A stretch of 64,000 nucleotides of DNA, taken from assembly GCA_958298945.1 (NCBI GenBank), contig CATQJD010000146.1:620001-684000 (forward strand). Reading direction: 5' to 3'. The notes beneath the pieces were generated by a model. The model was not told the DNA's origin and made no database searches. It saw nothing but the letters and a program-made list of their open reading frames with translations. Shown here in pieces: positions 11,931 through 24,100 of this stretch (its first letter is position 1; each line of letters begins with the position of its first letter). The position numbers were made by a program, and so were the translations under genes. This DNA comes from Atherix ibis (lineage: Eukaryota > Arthropoda > Insecta > Diptera > Athericidae).

Positions 11931-13650
11931 GGAATATAAAGTAGTATATTTAAGAGGAATATGAAGTAGTATGTTTAAGAGGAATATGAAGTAGTATGTT
12001 TAAGAGGAATATGAAGTAGTATATTTAAGAGGAATATGAAGTAGTATGTTTAAGAGGAATATGATGTAGTATGCTTAAGAGGAATATGAAGTAATATGTT
12101 TAAGAGGAATATGAAGTAGTATGTTTAAGAGGAATATGAAGTAGTATGTTTAAGAGGAATATGAAGTAGTATATATAAGAGGAATATGAAGTAGTATGTT
12201 TAAGAGAAATATGAAATGGTATGTTTAAGAGGAATATGAAGAAGTATGTTTAAGAGGAATATGAATTAGTATGTTTAAGAGGAATATGAAATAGTATGTT
12301 TAAGATGAATATGAAGTATGTTTAAGAGGAATATGAAGTAGTATGTTTAAGAGGAATATGAAGTAGTATGTTTAAGAGGAATATGAAGTAGTATGTTTAA
12401 GAGGAATATGAAGTAGTATGTTTAAGAGGAATATGAAGTAGTATGTTTCAAAGGAATATGAAGTAGTATGTTTAAGAGGAATATGAAGTATTTTATTTAA
12501 GAGGAAAATGAAGTAGTTTGTTTAAGAGGAATATGAATTAGTATGTTTAAGAGGAATATGAAGTAATAAGTTTAAGAGGAATATGAAGTAGTAAGTTTAA
12601 GAGGAATATGAAGTTGTATGTTTAAGAGGAATATGAAGTAGTATATTTAAGAGGAAAATGAAGTAGTATGTTTAAGAGGAATATGAAGTAGTGTATTTGA
12701 GAGGAATATGAAGTAGTATGTTTAAGAGCAATATGAAGTAGTATGTTTAAGAAGAATATGAAGTAGTATATTTAAGAGGAATATGAAGTAGTATGTTTAA
12801 GAGGAATATGAAGTAGTATGTTTAAGAGGAATATGAAGTAATATGTATAAGAGGAATATAAAGTAGTATGTTTAAGAGGAATACGAAGTAGTATGTTTAA
12901 GAGGAATATGAAGTAGTATATTTAAGAGGAATATGAAGTAGTATGTTTAAGAGGAATATGAAGTAGTATGTTTAAGAGGAATATGAAGTTGTATATTTAA
13001 GAGGAATATAAAGTAGTATGTTTAAGAGGAATATGAAGTAGTATGTTTACGAGGAATATGAAGTAGTATGTTAAAGAGGAATATGAAGTAGTATGTTAAA
13101 GATGAATATGAAGTAGTATATTTCAGAGCAATATGAAGTAGTATGTTTAAGAGGAATATAAAGTAGTATGTTTAAGAGGATTATGAAGTAGTGTGTTTAA
13201 GAGGCATATGAAGTAGTATGCTTAAAAGGAATATGAAGTAGTATGTTTAAGAGGAATATGAAGTAGTATGTTTAAGAGGAATATGAAGTAGTATATTTAA
13301 GAGAAATATGAAGCAGTATATTTAAGAGGAATATGAAGTAGCATATTTAAGAGGAATAAGATGAAGTATGTTTAAGAGGAATATGAAGTAGTATGTTTAA
13401 GAGGAATATGAAGTAGTATGTTTAAGAGGAATATGAAGTAGTATGTTTAAGAGGAATATGAAGTAGTATGTTTCAAATGAATATGAAGTAGTATGTTTAA
13501 GAGGAATATGAAGTATTTTATTTAAGAGGAAAATGAAGTAGTATGTTTAAGAGGAATATGAAGTAGTATGTTTAAGAGGAATATGAAGTAGTATGTTTAA
13601 AAGGAATATGAAGTAGTATATTTAAGAGGAAAATGAAGTAGTATGTTTAG
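11340..13650 (+). repeat. Partial third copy, 1,722-bp spacing
   Basis: The end of the 3,348-bp unit is seen again about 1,722 bp downstream, so 11.34-11.93 kb matches 13.06-13.65 kb. Shared landmarks are GTTAAAGATGAATATG, TTTCAGAG, GGACTATG/GGATTATG followed by GTGTGTTTAAGAG, GCTTAAAAGG, and GGAATAAGATGAAGTATG at 11631 and 13353. The 22-bp monomer at 12302 accounts for the spacing being 3 bp short of a multiple of 25. Confidence 0.85.
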
Positions 13651-14110
13651 GAGGAATATGAAGTAATATGTTTAAGAGGAATATGAAGTAGTATGTTTAA
13701 GAGGAATATGAAGTAGTATGTTTAAGAGCAATATGAAGTAGTATATATAAGAGGAATATGAAGTAGTATGTTTAAGAGAAATATGAAGTGGTATGTTTAA
13801 GAGGAATATGAAGAAGTATGTTTAAGAGGAATATGAAATAGTATGTTTAAGAGGAATATGAAGTAGTATGTTTAAGATGAATATGAAGTATGTTTAAGAG
13901 GAATATGAAGTAGTATGTTTAAGAGGAATATGAAGTAGTATGTTTAAGAGGAATATGAAGTAGTATGGTTAAGAGGAATATGAAGTAGTATGTTTAAGAG
14001 GAATATGAAGTAGTATGTTTCAAAGGAATATGAAGTAGTATGTTTAAGAGGAATATGAAGTATTTTATTTAAGAGGAAAATGAAGTAGTTTGTTTAAGAG
14101 GTATATGAAG
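12120..14110 (+). repeat. Duplicated block, 1,572-bp spacing
   Basis: About 12.12-12.52 kb recurs at 13.70-14.09 kb. The shared order is GTATATATAAG (12171/13743), an AAGAGAAATATG monomer with a TGGTATG ending, GAAGAAGTATG, the 22-bp monomer (12302/13874), TTTCAAAGG, and TATTTTATTTAAG (offset 1,572). This interleaves with the 1,722-bp copy, so the 11.3-14.1 kb zone is a mosaic of two overlapping copying events. Confidence 0.85.
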
Positions 14111-14199
14111 TAGTATGTTTAAGAGGAATATGAAGTAGTATATTTAAGAGGAATATGAAGTAGTATGTCTAAGAGGAATATGAAGTAGTATGTTTAAGA

Positions 14200-17100
14200 G
14201 GAATATGAAGTAGTATGTTTAAGAGGAATATGAAGTAGTTTGTTTAAGAGGAATATGAAGTAGTATTTTTAAGAGGAATATGAAGTAGTATGTTTAAGAA
14301 GAATGTGAAGTAGTATGTTTAAGAGGAATATAAAGTAGTATGTTTAAGAGGAACATGAAGTAGTATGTTTAAGAGGAATATGAAGTAGTATGTGTAAGAG
14401 GAATATGAAGTTCTATGTTTAAGAGGAATATGAAGTAGAAAGTTTAAGAGAAATATGAAGTAGTCTGTTTAAGATGAATATAAAGTAGTATGTTTAAGAG
14501 GAACATGAAGTAGTATGTTTAAGAGGAATATGAAGTAGTATATTTAAGAGGATTATGAAGTAGTATGTTTAAGGGGAATATGAAGTTGTATGTTTAAGAG
14601 GAATATGAAGAAGTATGTTTAAGAGGAATATGAAGTAATATGTGTAAGAGGAATATGAAGTAGTATATTTAAGAGGAATATGAAGTAGTATGTTTAAGAG
14701 GAATATGAAGTAGTATGTTTAAGAGGAATATGAAGTGGTATATTTAAGATTAATATGAAGTAGTATGTTTAAGAGGAATATGAAGTAGTATATTTAAGAG
14801 GAATATGAAGTATTATGTTAAAGAGGAATATGAAGTAGTATGTTTAAGAGGAATATGAAGTAGGTTGTTTAAGAGGAATATGACGTAGTCTGTTTAAGAG
14901 GAATATGAAGTAGTATGTTTAAGAAGAATATGAAGTAGTATGTTTAAGAGGAATATAAAGTACTATGTTTAAGAGGAATATGAAGTAGTATTTTTAAGAG
15001 GATTATGAGGTAGTATGTTTAAAAGGAATATGAAGTAGTATGTTTAAGATGAATATGAAGTAGTATATTTAAGAGGAAGAGGAAGTAGTATGTTTAAGAT
15101 GAATATTAAGTAGTATGTTTAACAGGAATATGAAGTTGTATATTAAAGAGGAATATGAAGTAGTATGTTTAAGAGGAATATGATGTAGTATATTTAAGAG
15201 GAATATGAAGTAGTATGTTTAAGAGGAATATGAAGTAGTATATTTAAGAGGAATATGAAGTAGTATGTTTAAGAGGAATATGAAGTAGTTTGTTTAAGAT
15301 GAATATGAAGTAGTATATTTAAGAGGAATATGAAGCAGTATGTCTTAGAGGAATATGAAGTAGTATATTTAAGAGGAATATGAAGTAGTATATTTAAGAG
15401 GAATATGAAGTATTATATTTAAGAGGAATATGAAGTAGTTTGTTTAAAAGGAATATGAAGTAGTATGTTTAAGAGGAATATGAAGTAGTATGTTTAAGAG
15501 GACTATGAAGTTGTTTGTTTAAGAGGAATATGAAGTAGTATGTTTAAGAGGAATATGAAGTGGTATATTTAAGATTAATATGAAGTAGTATGTTTAAGAG
15601 GAATATGAAGTAGTATATTTAAGAGGAATATGAAGTATTATGTTAAAGAGGAATATGAAGTAGTATGTTTAAGAGGAATATGAAGTAGGTTGTTTAAGAG
15701 GAATATGACGTAGTCTGTTTAAGTGGAATATGAAGTAGTATGTTTAAGAAGAATATGAAGTAGTATGTTTAAGAGGAATATAAAGTACTATGTTTAAGAG
15801 GAATATGAAGTAGTATTTTTAAGAGGATTATGAGGTAGTATGTTTAAAAGGAATATGAAGTAGTATGTTTAAGATGAATATGAAGTAGTATATTTAAGAG
15901 GAAGAGGAAGTAGTATGTTTAAGATGAATATTAAGTAGTATGTTTAACAGGAATATGAAGTTGTATATTAAAGAGGAATATGAAGTAGTATGTTTAAGAG
16001 GAATATGATGTAGTATATTTAAGAGGAATATGAAGTAGTATGTTTAAGAGGAATATGAAGTAGTATATTTAAGAGGAATATGAAGTAGTATGTTTAAGAG
16101 GAATATGAAGTAGTTTGTTTAAGATGAATATGAAGTAGTATATTTAAGAGGAATATGAAGCAGTATGTCTTAGAGGAATATGAAGTAGTATATTTAAGAG
16201 GAATATGAAGTAGTATATTTAAGAGGAATATGAAGTATTATATTTAAGAGGAATATGAAGTAGTTTGTTTAAAAGGAATATGAAGTAGTATGTTTAAGAG
16301 GAATATGAAGTAGTATGTTTAAGAGGACTATGAAGTTATTTGTTTAAGAGGAATATGAAGTAGTATGTTTAAGAGGAATATGAAGTAGTATGTTTAAGAG
16401 GATTATGAAGTAGTATATTTAAGAGGAATATGAAGTTGTATGTTTAAGAGGAATATGAAGTAGTATGTTTAAGAGGAATATGAAGTAGTATGTTTAAGAG
16501 GAATATGAAGTAATATGTTTAAGAGGAATATGAAGTAGTAAGTTTAAGAAGAATATGAAGTAGTATGTTTAAGAGGAATATGAAGTAGTATATTTAAGAG
16601 GAAAATGAAGTAGTATGTTTAAGAGGAATATGAAGTAGTATGTTTAAGAGGAATATGAAGTAGTATGTTTAAGAGGAATATGAAGTAGTATGTTTATGAG
16701 GAATATGAAGTATTATGCTAAAGAGGAATATGAAGTAGTATATTTAAGAGGAATATGAAGTAGTATATTTAAGAGGAATATGAAAAAGTATGTTTAAGAG
16801 GCATATGAATTAGTATGTTTAAGAGGAATATGAAGTAGTATGTTTAAGATGAACATGAAGTAGTATGTTTAAGAGGAATATGAAGTAGTATGTTTAAGAG
16901 GAATATGAAGTAGTATATGTAAGAGGAATATAAAGTAGTATGTTTAAGAGGATTATGAAGTAGTATATTTAAGAGGAATATGAAGTAGTATGTTTAAGAG
17001 GAATATGAAGCAGTATTTTTAAAAGAAATATGAAGTAGTATGTTTAAGAGGAATATGAAGTAGTATGTGTAAGAGGAATATGAATTAGTATATTTAAGAG

Positions 17101-18400
17101 GAATATGAATTAGTTTATTTAAGAGGAAGATGAAGTAGAATGTTTAAGAAGAATTGGAAGTAGTATGTTAAAGAGGAATATGAAGTAGTATATTTAAGAG
17201 GAATAAGAAGTAGTATGTTTAAGAGGAATATGAAGTAGTATATTTAAGAGGAATATGAAGTAGTATGTTTAAGAGGAATATGAAGTAGTATGTTTAAGAG
17301 GAATATGAAGTAGTATGTTTAAGAGGAATATGAAGTAGTTTGTTTAAGAGGAATATGAAGTAGTATTTTTAAGAGGAATATGAAGTAGTATGTTTAAGAA
17401 GAATGTGAAGTAGTATGTTTGAGAGGAATATAAAGTAGTATGTTTAAGAGGAACATGAAGTAGTATGTTTAAGAGGAATATGAAGTAGTATGTTTAAGAG
17501 GAATATGAAATTCTATGTTTAAGAGGAAAATGAAGTAGTAAGTTTAAGAGAAATATGAAGCAGTCTGTTTAAGATGAATATAAAGTAGTATGTTTAAGAG
17601 GAACAAGAAGTAGTATGTTTAAGAGGAATATGAAGTAGTATATTTAAGAGGATTATGAAGTAGTATGTTTAAGGGGAATATGAAGTAGTATGTTTAAGAG
17701 GAATATGAAGAAGTATGTTTAAGAGGAAAATGAAGTAATATGTGTAAGAGGAATATGAAGTAGTATATTTAAGAGGAATATGAAGTAGTATGTTTAAGAG
17801 AAATATGAAGTAGTATGTTTAAGAGTAATATGAAGTGGTATATTTAAGATTAATATGAAGTAGTATGTTTAAGAGGAATATGAAGTAGTATATTTAAGAG
17901 GAATATGAAGTATTATGTTAAAGAGGAATATGAAGTAGTATGTTTAAGAGGAATATGAAGTAGGTTCTTTAAGAGGAATATGAAGTAGTCTGTTTAAGAG
18001 GAATATGAAGTAGTATGTTTAAGAAGAATATGAAGTAGTATGTTTAAGAGGAATATAAATTAGTATGTTTAAGAGGAATATGAAGTAGTATTTTTAAGAG
18101 GATTATGAGGTAGTATGTTTAAAAGGAATATGAAGTAGTATGTTTAAGATGAATATGAAGTAGTATATTTAGGAGGAATAGGAAGTAGTATGTTTAAGAT
18201 GAATATTAAGTAGTTTGTTTAACAGGAATATGAAGCTGTATATTAAAGAGGAATATGAAGTAGTATGTTTAAGAGGAATATGATGTAGTATATTTAAGAG
18301 GAATATGAAGTAGTATGTTTAAGAGGAATATGAAGTAGTATGTTTAAGAGGAGTATGAAGAAGTATGTTTAAGAGGAATATGAAGTAGTATATTTAAGAG
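14200..18400 (+). repeat. Duplicated segment, 3,100-bp (124-monomer) spacing
   Basis: The segment from about 14.2 to 15.25 kb recurs at about 17.3-18.35 kb. Offsets of exactly 3,100 are seen for TGTTTAAGAGG followed by TAGTATTTTT and AAGAATGTGAAG (14241/17341), and for TGAAGTGGTATATTTAAG (14731/17831). The second copy has extra changes such as TAGGTTCTTT for TAGGTTGTTT and GAAGCAGTCTG for GAAGTAGTCTG. The 825-bp duplication lies inside the first copy's surroundings and is absent from the second, so it happened after the 3,100-bp copying or was lost there. Confidence 0.85.
14700..16380 (+). repeat. 825-bp (33-monomer) tandem duplication
   Basis: Copy 1 covers about 14,700-15,530 and copy 2 about 15,530-16,360. 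Matching pairs at 825 bp are TGAAGTGGTATATTTAAG (14731/15556) and GAAGAGGAAG (15076/15901). Between them lie TAGGTTG, GACGTAGTCTG, GGATTATGAGG, GATGAATATTAAG and GTCTTAGAGG in the same order. I see few substitutions, for example GTTGTTTG against GTTATTTG near 15,510/16,335 and AAGAGG against AAGTGG near 14,897/15,722. Confidence 0.92.
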
Positions 18401-19245
18401 GAATATGAAGTAGCATATTTAAGAGGAATATGAAATAGTATGTTTAAGAGGAATATGAAGTAGTATGTTAAAGAGGAATATGAAGTAGTCTGTTTAAGAG
18501 GAATATGAAGTAGTATGTTTAAGAAGAATATGAAGTAGTATTTTTAAGAGGATTATGAGGTAGTATGTTTAAAAGGAATATGTAGTAGTATGTTTAAGAT
18601 GAATACGAAGTAGTATATTTAGGAGGAATAGGAAGTAGTGTGTTTAAGATGAATATTAAGTAGTATGTTTAACAGGAATATGAAGTTGTATATTAAAGAG
18701 GAATATGAAGTTGTATGTTTAAGAGGAATATGATGTAGTATATTTAAGAGGAATATGAAGTAGTATGTTTAAGAAGAATATGAAGTAGTATATTTAAGAG
18801 GAATATGAAGTAGTATGTTTAAGAGGAATATGAAGTAGTTTGTTTAAGAGGAATAAGAAGTAGTATATTTAAGAGGAATATGAAGCAGTATGTCTAAGAG
18901 GAATATGAAGTAGTATATTTAAGAGGAATATGAAATAGTATATTTAAGAGGAATATGAAGTATTATATTTAAGAGGAATATGAAGTAGTTTGTTTAAAAG
19001 GAATATGAAGTAGTATGTTTAAGAGGAATATGAAGTAGTATGTTTAAGAGGAATATGAAGTTGTTTGTTTAAGAGGAATATGAAGAAGTATGTTTAAGAG
19101 GAATATGAAGTAGTATGTTTAAGAGGATTATGAAGTAGTATATTTAAGAGGAATATGAAGTAGTATGTTTAAGAGGAATATGAAGTAGTATATTTAAGAG
19201 GAATATGAAGTAGTATGTTTAAGAGGAATATGAAGTAGTGTGTTT

Positions 19246-19281
19246 AAGAGGAATATGAGAGGAATATCAAGTAGTATGTTT
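19246..19281 (+). repeat. 36-bp long monomer (11-bp internal duplication), first of 13
   Basis: This monomer contains AGAGGAATATG followed directly by AGAGGAATATC, a tandem duplication of 11 bp in which the second copy later changed G to C. Identical or near-identical 36-bp monomers begin at 20037, 23202, 25587, 27503, 34519, 36080, 38397, 44683, 46744, 48905, 50566 and 52602. From 34519 to 48905 the first half reads GGTATATG, and at 50566 and 52602 it reads GGAATATG again. The shared rare G-to-C change says that all thirteen descend from one event. Confidence 0.93.
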
Positions 19282-19431
19282 AAGAGGAATATGAAGTAGT
19301 ATGTTTAAGAGGAATATGAAGTAGTATGTTTAAGCGGAATATGAAGTAGTATGTTTAAGAGGAATATGAAATAGTATGTTTAAGAGGAATATGAAGTAGT
19401 ACGTTTAAGAGGAATATGAACTAGTATATTT

Positions 19432-19461
19432 AAGAGGAATATGAAGTATTGTAGTATCTTT
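19432..19461 (+). repeat. 30-bp long monomer, first of four
   Basis: Contains GAAGTATTGTAGTATCTTT, five bases longer than the standard GAAGTAGTATGTTT. Further copies are at 20223-20252, 25998-26027 and 27714-27743. Each follows a GAACTAGTATATTT monomer, so the pair travelled together. In later units (34.7, 36.29, 38.6, 49.1, 50.77 and 52.8 kb) a 25-bp GTATCTTT monomer occupies this place, so the five bases were lost or never gained there. Confidence 0.92.
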
Positions 19462-21189
19462 AAGAGGAATATGAAGTAGTATCTTTAAGAGGAATATGAA
19501 GTAGTATATTTAAGAGGAATATGAAGTAGTATGTTTAAGAGGAATATGAAGTAGTTTGTTTAAGAGGAATAAGAAGTAGTATATTTAAGAGGAATATGAA
19601 GCAGTATGTTTAAGAGGAATATGAAGTAGTATATTTAAGAGGAATATGAAATAGTATATTTAAGAGGAATATGAAGCAGTATGTCTAAGAGGAATATGAA
19701 GTAGTATATTTAAGAGGAATATGAAATAGTATATTTAAGAGGAATATGAAGTATTATATTTAAGAGGAATATGAAGTAGTTTGTTTAAAAGGAATATGAA
19801 GTAGTATGTTTAAGAGGAATATGAAGTAGTATGTTTAAGAGGAATATGAAGTTGTTTGTTTAAGAGGAATATGAAGTAGTATGTTTAAGAGGAATATGAA
19901 GTAGTATGTTTAAGAGGATTATGAAGTAGTATATTTAAGAGGAATATGAAGTAGTATGTTTAAGAGGAATATGAAGTAGTATATTTAAGAGGAATATGAA
20001 GTAGTATGTTTAAGAGGAATATGAAGTAGTGTGTTTAAGAGGAATATGAGAGGAATATCAAGTAGTATGTTTAAGAGGAATATAAAGTAGTATGTTTAAG
20101 AGGAACATGAAGTAGTATGTTTAAGAGGAATATGAAGTAGTATGTTTAAGAGGAATATGAAGTAGTATGTTTAAGAGGAATATGAAGTAGTACGTTTCAG
20201 AGGAATATGAACTAGTATATTTAAGAGGAATATGAAGTATTGTAGTATCTTTAAGAGGAATATGAAGTAGTATATTTAAGAGGAATATGAAGTAGTATGT
20301 TTAAGAGGAATATGAAGTAGTATGTTTAAGATGTATATGAAGTAGTTTATGTCAGAGGAATATGAAATAGTATGTTTAAGAGGAATATAAAGTAGTATGT
20401 TTAAGAGGAATATGAAGTAGTATGTTTAATAGGAATATGAAGTAGTATGTTTAAGAGGAATATGAAGTAGTATATTTAAGAGGAATATGAAGTAGTATGT
20501 TTAAGAGGAATATAAATTAGTATGTTTAAGAGGAATATGAAGTAGTATGTTTAAGAGGAATAAGAAGTAGTATGTTTAAGAGGAATATGAAGTAGTATAT
20601 TTAAGAGGAATATAAATTAGTATATTTAAGAGAAATATGAAGTAGTATATTTAAGAGGAATATGATGTAGTATGTTTAAGAGGAATATGAAGTCGTATGT
20701 TTAAAAGGAATATGAAGTAGTATATTTAAGAGGAATATGAAGTAGTATGTTTAAGAGGAATATGAAGTAGTATGTTTAAGAAGAATATGAAGTTGTATGT
20801 TTAAGAGTAATACGAAGTAGTATGTTTAAGAGGAATATGAAGTAGTATGTTTAAGAGGAATATGAAGTAGTATGTTTAAGAGGAATATAAGGTAGTATGT
20901 TTGAGAGGAATATGAAGTAGTATGTTTAAGAGGAATATGAAGTAGTATGTTTTAGAGGAATATGAAGTAGTATATTTAAGAGGAATATGAAGTAGTATGT
21001 TTAAGAAGAATATGAAGTTGTATGTTTAAGAGGAATATGAAATAGTATGTTTAAGAGGAATATGAAGTAGTATGTTTAAGAGGAGTATGAAGAAGTATGT
21101 TTAAGAGGAAAATGAAGTAGTATATTTAAGAGGAATATGAAGTAGCATATTTAAGAGGAATATGAAGTAGTATGTTTAAGAGGAATATG

Positions 21190-24100
21190 AAGTAGTATGT
21201 TAAAGAGGAATATGAAGTAGTCTGTTTAAGAGGAATATGAAGTAGTATGTTTAAGAAGAATATGAAGTAGTATGTTTAAGAGGAATATAAAGTAGTACGT
21301 TTAAGAGGAATATGAAGTAGTATTTTTAAGAGGATTATGAGGTAGTATGTTTAAAAGGAATATGAAGTAGTATGTTTAAGATGAATATGAAGTAGTATAT
21401 TTAAGAGGAATAGGAAGTAGTATGTTTAAGATGAATATTAAGTAGTATGTTTAACAGGAATATGAAGTTGTATATTAAAGAGGAAGATGAAGTAGTATGT
21501 TTAAGAGGAATATGATGTAGTATATTTAAGAGGAATATGAAGTAGTATGTTTAAGAGGAATATGAAGTAGTATATTTAAGAGGAATATGAAGTAGTATGT
21601 TTAAGAGGAATATGAAGTAGTGTGTTTAAGAGGAATATGAAGTAGTATATTTAAGAGGAATATGAAGCAGTATGTCTAAGAGGAATATGAAGTAGTATAT
21701 TTAAGAGGAATATGAAGTAGTATATTTAAGAGAAATATAAAGTATTATATTTAAGAGGAATATGAAGTAGTTTGTTTAAAAGGAATATGAAGTAGTATAT
21801 TTAAGAGGAATATGAAGTAGTATGTTTAAGAGGAATATGAAGTTGTTTGTTTAAGAGGAATATGAAGTAGTATGTTTAAGAGGAATATGAAGTAGTATGT
21901 TTAAGAGGATTATGAAGTAGTATATTTAAGAGGAATATGAAGTAGTATGTTTAAGAGGAATATGAAGTAGTATGTTTAAGAGGAATATGAAGTAGTATGT
22001 TTAAGAAGAATATGAAGTAGTATGTTTAAGAGGAATATAAAGTAGTATGTTTAAGAGGAACATGAAGTAGTATTTTTAGGCGGAATATGAAGTTGTATGT
22101 TTAAGAGGAATATGAAGTAGTATGTTTAAGAGGAATATGAAGTAGTATGTTTAAGAGGAATATGAAGTAGTATATTTAAGAGAAATATGAAGTATTATGT
22201 TTAAGAGGAATATGAAGTAGTCTGTTTAAGGTGAATATGAAGTAGTATATTTAAGAGGAATATGAAGAAGTCTGTTAAAGAGGAATATGAAGTAGTATAT
22301 TTAAGAGGAATATAAAGTAGTATATTTAAGGGGAATATGAAGTAGTATATTTAAGAGGAATATGAAGTAGTATGTTTAAGAGGAATATGAAGTAGTATGT
22401 TTAAGAAGAATATGAAGTAGTACGTTTATGAGGAATATGAAGTAGTATGTTTAAGAGGAATATGAAGTTGTATATTTAACAGGAATATGAAGTAGTATAT
22501 TTAAGAGGAATATGAAGCAGTATGTTTAAGAGGAATATGAAGTAGTATGTTAAAGAGGAATGTGAAGTTGTATGTTTAAGAGGAATATGCAGTTGTATTT
22601 TTAAGAGGAATATGAAGTAGAATGTTTAAGGGGAATATGAAGTAGTATGTTTAAGAGGACTATGAAGTAGTATGTTTAAGAGGAATATGAAGTAGTATAT
22701 TTAAGGGAATATGAAGCAGTATATTTAAGAGGAATATGAAGTAGTATATTTAAGAGGAATATGAATTAGTATATTTAAGAGGAATATGAAGTAGTATGTT
22801 TAAGAGGAATATGCAGTAGTATGTTTAAGAGGAATATGAAGTAGTATATTTAAGAGGAATATGAAGTAGTATATTTAAGAGGAATATGAAGTAGTATGTT
22901 TAAGAGGAATATGAAGTAGTATGCTTAAGAGGAATATGACGTAGTATGTTTAAGAGGAATATGAAGTAGTATGTTTAAGAGGAATATGAAGTAGTATGTT
23001 TAAGAGGAATTCGAAGTAGTATGTTTAAAAGAAATATAAAGTAGTATATTTAAGAGGAATATGAAGTAGTATGTTTAAGAGGAATACGAAGTACTATGTT
23101 GAAGAGGAATATGAAGTAGTATGTTCAAGAGGAATATGAAGTAGTATATTTAAGAGGAATATGAAATAGTATGTTTAAGAGGAATATGAAGTAGTATGTT
23201 TAAGAGGAATATGAGAGGAATATCAAGTAGTATGTTTAAGAGGAATATGAAGTACTATGTTGAAGAGGAATATGAAGTAGTATGTTCAAGAGGAATATAA
23301 AGTAGTATATTTAAGAGGAATATGAAGTAGTATGTTTAAGAGGAATACGAAGTACTATGTTGAAGAGGAATATGAAGTAGTATGTTCAAGAGGAATATGA
23401 AGTAGTATATTTAAGAGGAATATGAAGTAGTATGTTTAAGAGGAATACGAAGTACTATGTTGAAGAGGAATATAAAATAGTATGTTTAAGAGGAATATGA
23501 AGTAGTATGTTTAAGCGGAATATGAAGTAGTATGTTTAAGAGGAATATGAAGTAGTATGTTTAAGAGGAATATGAAGTAGTATGTTAAAGAGGAATATGA
23601 AGTAGTCTGTTTAAGAGGAATATGAAGTAGTATGTTTAAGAAGAATATGAAGTAGTATGTTTAAGAGGAATATAAAGTAGTACGTTTAAGAGGAATATGA
23701 AGTAGTATTTTTAAGAGGATTATGAGGTAGTATGTTTAAAAGGAATATGAAGTAGTATGTTTAAGATGAATATGAAGTAGTATATTTAAGAGGAATAGGA
23801 AGTAGTATGTTTAAGATGAATATTAAGTAGTATGTTTAACAGGAATATGAAGTTGTATATTAAAGAGGAAGATGAAGTAGTATGTTTAAGAGGAATATGA
23901 TGTAGTATATTTAAGAGGAATATGAAGTAGTATGTTTAAGAGGAATATGAAGTAGTATATTTAAGAGGAATATGAAGTAGTATGTTTAAGAGGAATATGA
24001 AGTAGTGTGTTTAAGAGGAATATGAAGTAGTATATTTAAGAGGAATATGAAGCAGTATGTCTAAGAGGAATATGAAGTAGTATATTTAAGAGGAATATGA

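Larger units (their letters stand above)
18770..20350 (+). repeat. 791-bp tandem duplication
   Basis: Copy 1 is about 18,770-19,560 and copy 2 about 19,560-20,350. Offset-791 landmarks are TGTCTAAGAGG (18891/19682), the 36-bp monomer (19246/20037) and the 30-bp monomer (19432/20223). The remainder of 791 modulo 25 is 16, equal to the +11 and +5 of those two monomers. Copy 2 has TACGTTTCAGAGG where copy 1 has TACGTTTAAGAGG. Confidence 0.92.
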
